A stretch of DNA of 5,297 nucleotides from Candidatus Omnitrophota bacterium (GTDB taxonomy: Bacteria; Omnitrophota; Gorgyraeia; Zapsychrales; Fredricksoniimonadaceae), in assembly GCA_016789035.1 (NCBI GenBank), contig JAEUSC010000303.1, positions 1-5,297 on the forward strand, read 5' to 3'. The notes beneath the pieces are model-generated. The model searched no databases. It saw only the letters and a program-made list of their open reading frames with translations, and was not told where the DNA came from. Positions 1 through 5,297 of this stretch are shown one piece after another. Numbering within the stretch: the first letter of the stretch is position 1; every line of letters starts with the position of its first letter. A program made the position numbers and the translations under genes.

Positions 1-951
1 CCAGCGCGTTGCCTCCGCAGTCGTTGACTTAGAATCATTGATGTAATCCACACCATCCAATGTGCGCACCCATTCCATCCGATGCTCAACCCCTTTAAAA
101 GATCCGAACACCTCGTGGCAGGTTTCCGGTGATACGCCCAACAGACGCACAGCCTCCATCACCGCCAATTCATTAGGATTTGAAGACAAAACCACTTTCT
201 CCGGCGTATTAAAAAAAGCCACCTGTGCGGTTAATTTTTCGGCTAGTTTGCGGATCCGCTGGTCTTGATAATTCAAGACGGCGAAATCGCCGGCCTTTTG
301 ATTCGCAAATATTTTGGACTTCGCTTGGAAATATTCTTCCAAATCCTTGTGCCGGTCCAAATGGTTTTCACTGAAATTTAGAAGCACTCCGACGTACGGA
401 CGAAATTGCTCAGTGCTTTCCAGTTGAAACGAACTGACTTCCAAAACCACATAACTGTCCGGCGTCACCTGCTCAACCACCTTCGAAAAAGGAAGTCCAA
501 TGTTGCCGCATAAAAAAACCTTCCGGCCGGCTTTCTTAAGACATTCAGCGATAAGTGTAGAGACTGTTGTCTTTCCGTTACTGCCGGTGACGGCGATAAC
601 TGGCGCAGGACAGAAGCGATACGCCAGTTCGATTTCTCCAAGGACAGGAATGTGATTCTGGATGGCCCACAATGCGGCCGAACAATCCTGACGTATCCCG
701 GGACTCAAAATGACGTAATCACTGTCTTCTATAAAGGCCTGTGTGTGACCTCCGAATTCGCAAATGACTTTTGCGTTCAAATGTTCAATATCATCGCCGA
801 CGTCTGACTTTTTCTTAAATTCTGAGAGCTTTGCCGTAGCACCCAATCTCAACGCAAGATGGGCCGCAGCCACTCCGCTGCGGGCTGCGCCTAACACCGT
901 GACTTTTTTATTTTTCAAATCAAACGAGGACATGACAACAGCATCGATCAT
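1..951 (-). CDS. murD: UDP-N-acetylmuramoyl-L-alanine--D-glutamate ligase MurD, 3' end cut off by the window
   Basis: This cytoplasmic ATP-dependent ligase adds D-glutamate to UDP-MurNAc-L-Ala. The frame is open for 317 codons to the window edge; the family is usually about 440-460 residues, so roughly 130 C-terminal residues are missing. Visible landmarks are an N-terminal Rossmann-type glycine motif (VLGAARSG, residues 19-26), SPGI (83-86), the P-loop GSNGKTT (123-129), GNIG (149-152), E171 in EVSSFQLE, H197 in ENHLDR, the probable carbamylated lysine K211 in AKSKIF, and INDSKST (304-310), which opens the C-terminal ligase domain. These match the known E. coli N138, E157, H183, K198 and NDSK positions. 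The central domain is unusually short (see findings). The start at 951 lies 4 nt after the mraY stop. An in-frame ATG at 933 (MSSFDLKNKK) fits the usual MurD N-terminus equally well, and neither has a clear Shine-Dalgarno sequence. Confidence 0.95.
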   Translation of the reverse strand, partial: MIDAVVMSSFDLKNKKVTVLGAARSGVAAAHLALRLGATAKLSEFKKKSDVGDDIEHLNAKVICEFGGHTQAFIEDSDYVILSPGIRQDCSAALWAIQNHIPVLGEIELAYRFCPAPVIAVTGSNGKTTVSTLIAECLKKAGRKVFLCGNIGLPFSKVVEQVTPDSYVVLEVSSFQLESTEQFRPYVGVLLNFSENHLDRHKDLEEYFQAKSKIFANQKAGDFAVLNYQDQRIRKLAEKLTAQVAFFNTPEKVVLSSNPNELAVMEAVRLLGVSPETCHEVFGSFKGVEHRMEWVRTLDGVDYINDSKSTTAEATRW

Positions 952-955
952 TTCA

Positions 956-2038
956 TTAACGGATTTTTAAAGTTGATAATGTAATAATGGCAAGAATAAT
1001 GGCCACAATCCAGAACCGGGTAATGATTTTTGATTCTTTCCACCCCGACAGTTGCAAATGGTGGTGAAACGGGGCCATTTTAAAAATTCTTTTGCCCGTC
1101 ATTTTGAACGACGCCACCTGCATAATAACCGAGACGGCCTCAACCACAAACACCCCGCCTAAAATGACCAGCAATATTTCCTTCTTAATACAGACTGCGA
1201 TCGTGCCCAGAATGCCGCCCAAAGGAAGAGATCCCACATCACCCATAAAAACGGAAGCCGGATAACAATTAAACCATAAAAAACCAAGACTGGCCCCAAT
1301 GACCGCCGCGCAAACGACTGTCAATTCACCCGCTCCTGAAATATAAGGAATCAATAAGTAATTGCTAAACTGCGCATGCCCAGTGACGTAACTTAAAACT
1401 CCCAACGTTAAGGCCACCATCAGTGTGCAGCCAATCGCCAGACCATCCAACCCATCTGTCAAATTAACCGCATTGGACGCCCCTACAACCACGAAAATAA
1501 TCCAAACAACATAGAACGGTCCCAGCGCAATCATGATGTTTTTAAAAAACGGAATATCCAAGTCTGTCGAAACCAGCGGATTTAAGTAAATGACACTGCC
1601 GACTACACCTGCTAAAACGATCTGCCAAATGAATTTGGTCCTCGCGCTTAGCCCCCTTCTTTTCCGAGTCAGTTTGATGTAATCATCTAACCCGCCAAGA
1701 ATAGCCAAAGTGACACCACTAAAAAGCGTTAACAAAACATACACATTACTTAAATTTGCCCACAATAAGAGAGAAACAACAATACTGCCCATAATAAAGA
1801 GCCCGCCCATGGTGGGAGTCCCTTCCTTGGACTCCTGAAACTTGTCTAAGCTTGGGGCATCCTCCCGCTTAGCCTTCTCCTGCATTTTCTTCCGGCGCGA
1901 GGCCTCGATAAACAACGGCCCAAGGATCATGCACAATAAAAACGTCGTCACGGCGGCCATGCCTGAACGAAATGTGATATAGCGAAAAATATTTAAATAC
2001 GAATAAGCATCCCTCAATTCCGTTAGAAAATAAAACAT
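956..2038 (-). CDS. mraY: Phospho-N-acetylmuramoyl-pentapeptide transferase MraY
   Basis: This integral inner-membrane enzyme transfers phospho-MurNAc-pentapeptide from UDP to undecaprenyl phosphate, making lipid I. At 360 residues it has the normal family length. Family signatures occur in order: NIFRYITFR (16-24), GTPTMGG (73-79), the aspartate dyad D118-D119 in GGLDDYIK, NAVNLTDGLDGL (189-200), FLWFNCYPASVFMGDVGS with catalytic D267 (253-270), and the histidine triplet HHH (325-327) followed by LSGWKESKIITRFW. About ten hydrophobic segments are apparent, for example near 25-45, 79-97, 99-115, 136-153, 168-187, 200-217, 239-256, 287-308 and 340-357. The loop before GTPTMGG (ASRRKKMQEKAKREDAPSL, 46-64) is strongly basic and lacks the GQ.IR pattern of the E. 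coli protein. The start is fixed by the conserved N-terminus and an AAGGA ribosome binding site. The gene follows murF by 3 nt and precedes murD by 4 nt. Confidence 0.98.
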   Translation of the reverse strand: MFYFLTELRDAYSYLNIFRYITFRSGMAAVTTFLLCMILGPLFIEASRRKKMQEKAKREDAPSLDKFQESKEGTPTMGGLFIMGSIVVSLLLWANLSNVYVLLTLFSGVTLAILGGLDDYIKLTRKRRGLSARTKFIWQIVLAGVVGSVIYLNPLVSTDLDIPFFKNIMIALGPFYVVWIIFVVVGASNAVNLTDGLDGLAIGCTLMVALTLGVLSYVTGHAQFSNYLLIPYISGAGELTVVCAAVIGASLGFLWFNCYPASVFMGDVGSLPLGGILGTIAVCIKKEILLVILGGVFVVEAVSVIMQVASFKMTGKRIFKMAPFHHHLQLSGWKESKIITRFWIVAIILAIITLSTLKIR

Positions 2039-2041
2039 GTG

Positions 2042-3412
2042 TTAATTCCTTGACGCATTCAATAGCTCTTGAACAACAGATTCCATTTTCATTCGACGCG
2101 ATCCTTTAACAAGGATCGCATCCCCTTTTTGACATAACACACTCAAATAATTTTTCAGACTTTCCATTTCCGAGAAATGAAAAACAATCAGTTGCGACCG
2201 GCGCGTTTGTGCCGTCGTTGATATAATTTTGGCATTCTCCCCAATGGTTATAAGAACATCAACTTTGGACTGCGACACACATTCACCAATTTGAACATGA
2301 GCCTTCCGGGTCTGCGCACCCAATTCCAGCATATCCGCGCATACTAAAATCCGGCGTCCTTTAGCCGGATAAGCATCCAGCGTGCGCACAGCGCAGCGCA
2401 TTGAAACAGGATTAGCATTATACGTGTCGTTAAAAATCACTAACCCTTTTTGCTTGAAAACCTCCTGCCTTCCCCGGGAAAACCGAAAACGGCGTATGGC
2501 CTTTACGATGTCGCTCATGGAAACACCCAACAAATTTCCACACACGATCGCGGCTAGCGCATTATATGTCATCTGATCAGAGAATGTTCTTAACAAAAAG
2601 CGTTTGTTGTTCACTTCAAATAGGGTTCCTTGGCGAGGATCTGTCCTGACATTTCTGGCTTGAAACCCGCTTTTACGCAAAATGGAAAAGACCACCGGAT
2701 TCCCATTTAGTTTTTTATCTGCAGCAGTTCTCAAATATTGATCGTCAGCATTGAGAATAATGTGTCCCTCTTTAGGGATCGCCCTAGCCAAATTCATTTT
2801 CTCTACAAAGACGCCGTTCAAACTTTTTAATTTCTCCAGATGTGACTCTCCGATATTCATCAGCACCGCCATCGAAGGAGCAGCCACGGCCGCCAGCCAT
2901 GCAATATCGCCCGGCTGATTAGTTCCCATTTCAATAACTGCCGCCTGATGTTCCCACCTTAGCTTCAATAATGTCAGCGGAACGCCGATATGATTATTCT
3001 GAGTGCCTTCATTGGCAAGGACATTAAATTTCGTTTTTAAAACGGCCGCGATCAATTCTTTAGTGGTCGTCTTTCCTGCGCTGCCCGTAATTCCAATCAC
3101 AGGAATGTCAAACCTTAACCGATGATATCTTGCCAAATGACCCAAGGCCTTGGTGGTGTCTTTAACGAGGATGACACGAGATCCTGAATTCCTCGTTTGA
3201 ACACTCTTATGAACAACAAAGAAACGGACCCCCAATTTTTCGACTTCAGAAACAAAATCGTGACCGTCAAATTGGTCGCCTTTGATGGCAATAAAAAGCT
3301 CGTCCTTTTGAATGATCCGCGAGTCGATACCCACGCCATTGACTCGACCTTTTGGCAAACCACTCACAAGCTTGCCATCAGCTGCCTCTAAGATTTCTTG
3401 CAGTGTGAACAT
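2042..3412 (-). CDS. murF: UDP-N-acetylmuramoyl-tripeptide--D-alanyl-D-alanine ligase MurF
   Basis: This cytoplasmic ATP-dependent ligase adds the D-Ala-D-Ala dipeptide to UDP-MurNAc-tripeptide, giving the pentapeptide used by MraY. Its 456 residues match the family length. The N-terminal UMP-binding domain starts with the typical MFTLQEILEAADGKL and carries GIDSRII (28-34) and FIAIKGDQFDGHDF (40-53). The central domain has the P-loop GSAGKTTTKE (110-119), NNHIGVPLTLL (139-149), EMGTNQPGDI (161-170), NIGESHLE (187-194) and K205 in EKMNL, the likely carbamylated lysine. The C-terminal domain has FNDTYNANPVSM (327-338), ADMLELG (359-365) and LVKGSRRMKME (434-444). The usual HNVYNALAA motif reads QMTYNALAA (280-288). 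The start codon lies 35 nt inside the end of murE. It is supported by the canonical N-terminus and by a strong ribosome binding site, so the overlap is probably real. Confidence 0.98.
   Translation of the reverse strand: MFTLQEILEAADGKLVSGLPKGRVNGVGIDSRIIQKDELFIAIKGDQFDGHDFVSEVEKLGVRFFVVHKSVQTRNSGSRVILVKDTTKALGHLARYHRLRFDIPVIGITGSAGKTTTKELIAAVLKTKFNVLANEGTQNNHIGVPLTLLKLRWEHQAAVIEMGTNQPGDIAWLAAVAAPSMAVLMNIGESHLEKLKSLNGVFVEKMNLARAIPKEGHIILNADDQYLRTAADKKLNGNPVVFSILRKSGFQARNVRTDPRQGTLFEVNNKRFLLRTFSDQMTYNALAAIVCGNLLGVSMSDIVKAIRRFRFSRGRQEVFKQKGLVIFNDTYNANPVSMRCAVRTLDAYPAKGRRILVCADMLELGAQTRKAHVQIGECVSQSKVDVLITIGENAKIISTTAQTRRSQLIVFHFSEMESLKNYLSVLCQKGDAILVKGSRRMKMESVVQELLNASRN
2047..2051 (-). promoter_or_regulatory. 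Ribosome binding site of mraY
   Basis: AAGGA on the minus strand lies 8 nt before the mraY ATG, inside the last codons of murF. It supports the start at 2038 and shows that mraY can be initiated independently even though only 3 nt separate it from the murF stop. Confidence 0.7.
2098..2119 (-). repeat. Perfect inverted repeat (9-bp stem, 4-nt loop) near the 3' end of murF
   Basis: On the minus strand, GCGATCCTT and AAGGATCGC flank the tetraloop GTTA and form a perfect 9-bp stem with five G-C pairs. It lies within the murF codons for AILVKGSR and starts about 60 nt before the mraY ATG. No T-run follows, so it is not an intrinsic terminator. The arms are certain from the sequence, but any function is speculative because the encoded motif is strongly conserved. 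Confidence 0.5.
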
Positions 3413-4883
3413 TTTCCTCTTCCAAAAATTCCTTGATCACTTGGCGTTCATCGTACTCAATCGTGTGGTCCTTAAAAATCTGATATGTTTCATGCCCTTT
3501 TCCGGCGATCAAAACAACATCACCTGGTTCAGCAAGCGTTAAAGCCCTCCGGATAGCCTGTGTGCGTTCAATGATGCACTCATAATTATTTTTCTGAAAA
3601 CCGGCAATGATTTCATCAATGATCCTCTGAGGGTCTTCACTACGTGGATTATCAGTGGTGACAATGCTTACATCCGAAAATTCTCCTGCAATCCGTCCCA
3701 TCTTTGGACGCTTGGTTTTGTCGCGGTCTCCGCCGCAGCCAAAGACGGTAATGATTCGGGATTTTCCTGTTGCCCGCAGGGCCTGCAAAACATTTCTTAG
3801 TCCATCCTCCGTATGGGCATAATCAATAAAAATAAAGAAGCCCCGATTAGAGCTTACTTTCTCCAGTCGGCCAGGGATACATTTGATTTTCTTGAGGCCT
3901 TCGCAAATAATATCCAGTTGTATACCCTCAGCTAAACCCGCACCTACAGCTGCTAGGATGTTATAGACATTATGCATTCCGATAAGCGCGGTTTTTAATT
4001 GAAAAGGGCCGGCCGGTGTTTCGATATCCATCGATGACCCGTCGAAACTAAACTCAATATTCTTTGCCCTGATCCGGGCATTTAAGCTTAACCCGTATGT
4101 AAAAATCCGTGCCGGCGTCACGGCCATCATCTGCTGCCCGTAGGGGTCATCGCAGTTAATCACGGCAATGGATTCCCGGGAAAGATTCTTAAACAATAAT
4201 GACTTAGCACGAAAATATTCTTCCATTGTTTTATGATAGTCCAAATGATCACCTGTCAAATTCGTAAAGACCGCAACGCGAAAGTTAATTAAATCCACGC
4301 GTCCCTGAATCAGCGCATGAGAAGACACTTCCATAAAGGAATATTCAATATGATCGGCCGCCAGGCGGTGTAAGAATTTCTGATTATCAAGCAACGAGGG
4401 CGTAGTATTTTTGGAAGGGAGAATTTCACGACCGACTCGATAATTGATAGTGCCAATCACAGCGCACTTCTTTTGCCCCGCCAGTGCAATCGATTCCAGC
4501 AGATATGTAATTGTCGTCTTGCCGTTTGTTCCTGTCACGCCAAAGACTTTGACCTTCTGTGATGGCGAACCATAAAACTTTTCAGCTACGAAATAAAGAA
4601 ACTTTTTTGGGTCCTCCACATCCAGCACAAGGACATGAGCTGGCAGAGCAAGAGATTCTGAGATTTCATCACCAATCGCCCTGACGATGACAACGGCCCC
4701 GCCCGAGACGGCATCATGGATAAAATCATTTCCCCTGTATTTCATGCCTGACAGCGCGACGAAGATACTTTGAGGAGCAATATCTCGTGAGTCACAACTC
4801 ACGGACTGGATTTCGAGCTCAAGAAATGACTCGTCGATCCCACTACGGTCAATATTGGAAGGCAACAATTCTTTTAACTTCAT
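3378..4883 (-). CDS. murE: UDP-N-acetylmuramoyl-L-alanyl-D-glutamate--2,6-diaminopimelate ligase MurE
   Basis: This cytoplasmic ATP-dependent ligase adds the third stem-peptide residue to UDP-MurNAc-L-Ala-D-Glu. At 501 residues it has normal length. The N-terminal domain shows SCDSRDIAPQSIFVALSG (29-46). The central domain has the P-loop GTNGKTT (118-124), the substrate-binding NTTPS (159-163), EVSSHAL (185-191), TNLTGDHLDYH (207-217), the probable carbamylated lysine K227 in AKSLLF, and a canonical GMHNVYNILAA (302-312). The C-terminal domain has DYAHTEDGL (354-362), FGCGGDRDKTKRPKMG (381-396), DNPRSEDP (411-418) and GKGHETYQ (461-468). In this family DNPR is the signature of meso-diaminopimelate specificity, as opposed to lysine-adding enzymes. 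The start at 4883 gives the usual MKLKELL opening, but no clear Shine-Dalgarno precedes it, and it follows the ftsI stop by 11 nt. The last 35 nt overlap murF, giving a short charged tail (VHTARNLRGS) that looks unconserved. Confidence 0.98.
   Translation of the reverse strand: MKLKELLPSNIDRSGIDESFLELEIQSVSCDSRDIAPQSIFVALSGMKYRGNDFIHDAVSGGAVVIVRAIGDEISESLALPAHVLVLDVEDPKKFLYFVAEKFYGSPSQKVKVFGVTGTNGKTTITYLLESIALAGQKKCAVIGTINYRVGREILPSKNTTPSLLDNQKFLHRLAADHIEYSFMEVSSHALIQGRVDLINFRVAVFTNLTGDHLDYHKTMEEYFRAKSLLFKNLSRESIAVINCDDPYGQQMMAVTPARIFTYGLSLNARIRAKNIEFSFDGSSMDIETPAGPFQLKTALIGMHNVYNILAAVGAGLAEGIQLDIICEGLKKIKCIPGRLEKVSSNRGFFIFIDYAHTEDGLRNVLQALRATGKSRIITVFGCGGDRDKTKRPKMGRIAGEFSDVSIVTTDNPRSEDPQRIIDEIIAGFQKNNYECIIERTQAIRRALTLAEPGDVVLIAGKGHETYQIFKDHTIEYDERQVIKEFLEEENVHTARNLRGS
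3416..3423 (-). promoter_or_regulatory. Ribosome binding site of murF, inside the murE coding region
   Basis: GGAAGAGG on the minus strand ends 3 nt before the murF ATG, and its GGAAG part is 6 nt away. It falls in the murE codons for LEEE. It decides in favour of the murF start at 3412, and therefore of a true 35-nt overlap with murE. Confidence 0.65.
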
Positions 4884-4894
4884 AATATTTGCAT

Positions 4895-5297
4895 TCAGCT
4901 TTCGGATTGTTGCGTACTTAAATACTTTAGAGAATTTTCTATAACCTCTTCAAAAACCGGGGCAGCAACCGTTCCGCCATAATAAGCCGGTCGTGGTTCG
5001 TCAAACACAACAACCGCCGCCAGCTGAGGATTTTCTACCGGCGCAAAGCCAACAAAAGAAGCAAAAAACTTACTGTGAGAATACGTACCCCCTTCAACCT
5101 TCTGGGCAGTCCCCGTCTTTCCTCCGACCGATATTCCAGGGATCATCGCTTTCTTACCTGTTCCGTTCTCAACAACCCCCTGCAGAATCTTCTGAACGCG
5201 GCGCGCAGTCTCAACACTAATGATACGATCCACCACTTTCGGATGGAATGATTCAATGACCTGATCATGATCATCTCTAATTTCTTTTATGATAAAC
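4895..5297 (-). CDS. ftsI: Peptidoglycan D,D-transpeptidase FtsI / class B penicillin-binding protein, C-terminal part only
   Basis: Only the last 133 codons are in the window; the frame is open through the upstream edge, so the gene begins outside. The fragment is the end of a penicillin-binding transpeptidase domain. It has SVETARRVQKILQGVVENGTGKKA (27-50 of the fragment), the third active-site motif KTGT within GGKTGTAQK (58-66), a SKFFASFVGFAPVENPQLAAVVVFDEPR strand region (75-102) and GGTVAAPVFEEV (107-118). The SxxK and SxN motifs would lie upstream. The protein stops about 70 residues after KTGT with no PASTA domain. FtsI cross-links septal peptidoglycan in the periplasm, with its N-terminus anchored in the inner membrane. 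Its position directly before murE is the standard dcw order and supports FtsI over another class B PBP. A spoVD or pbpB-type name cannot be excluded from this fragment. Confidence 0.93.
   Translation of the reverse strand, partial: FIIKEIRDDHDQVIESFHPKVVDRIISVETARRVQKILQGVVENGTGKKAMIPGISVGGKTGTAQKVEGGTYSHSKFFASFVGFAPVENPQLAAVVVFDEPRPAYYGGTVAAPVFEEVIENSLKYLSTQQSES

Noticed and set aside
62..268. Plus-strand open frame of 68 codons opposite murD, and similar ones at 764-970, 2382-2576, 3197-3542 and 4993-5220.
   Set aside because: Each lies antisense to a well-supported gene, lacks a recognisable domain or ribosome binding site, and has low-complexity composition typical of shadow frames.
2039..2041. 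Possible internal promoter or terminator in the intergenic gaps.
   Set aside because: All gaps are 3-11 nt and hold no hairpin with a T-run; no convincing -35/-10 pair could be placed in the flanking coding sequence.
3115..3363. Minus-strand 82-codon open frame inside murF.
   Set aside because: It is an alternative frame of the conserved MurF N-terminal region with no start signal or recognisable domain.
4013..4020. GGCCGGCC palindrome in murE, considered as part of a hairpin.
   Set aside because: It is self-complementary without a loop and is explained by the Ala-Gly-Pro codons of the reading frame.
4200..4260. Local DNA similarity to 320-380 (attcttccaa..., ...tccaaatg...), suggesting a dispersed repeat.
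   Set aside because: Both stretches encode the homologous HLD.HK..EEYF.AKS segment of MurE and MurD, so the resemblance is explained by Mur ligase paralogy.
5262..5273. Perfect 12-bp palindrome TGATCATGATCA within ftsI, a possible operator.
   Set aside because: It encodes DHDQ in the middle of an intact reading frame, has no promoter elements around it and is built from repeated GATC-like units; chance is the simplest explanation.

Overview
The whole window is coding sequence from a division and cell wall (dcw) cluster read on the minus strand. In the direction of transcription, from high to low coordinates, it holds the 3' end of ftsI (class B penicillin-binding protein), then complete murE, murF and mraY, then the 5' two-thirds of murD. 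Both end genes are cut by the window edges. No RNA gene, mobile element, CRISPR array, intrinsic terminator or internal promoter could be supported, and there is no gene-free stretch longer than 11 bases.

The genes are packed as one operon. ftsI and murE are 11 nt apart, murE and murF overlap by 35 nt, murF and mraY are 3 nt apart, and mraY and murD are 4 nt apart. Purine-rich ribosome binding sites are visible before murF and mraY. None is obvious before murE or murD, which suggests translational coupling there.

Together the products make and use lipid-linked peptidoglycan precursor. MurD adds D-Glu, MurE adds the diamino acid and MurF adds D-Ala-D-Ala to UDP-MurNAc-peptide in the cytoplasm. 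MraY then moves the phospho-MurNAc-pentapeptide to undecaprenyl phosphate in the inner membrane, and FtsI cross-links the exported material at the septum. The DNPR motif of MurE predicts meso-diaminopimelate as the third residue.

The organism is a bacterium of medium GC content with DAP-type peptidoglycan, most likely a Gram-negative (diderm) lineage. The APSLDKF..SK.GTPTMGG style of MraY and the EHRMEWVRT..GVDYINDSK style of MurD remind me of PVC or Omnitrophota-like uncultured bacteria. That placement is an impression from memory, not a search result.

I found no undescribed system here; this is housekeeping DNA. The points most worth a second look are a shortened central domain in MurD that lacks the usual HN..N motif, a similar HN loss in MurF, a perfect 9-bp hairpin near the 3' end of murF, and the unusually long murE/murF overlap.
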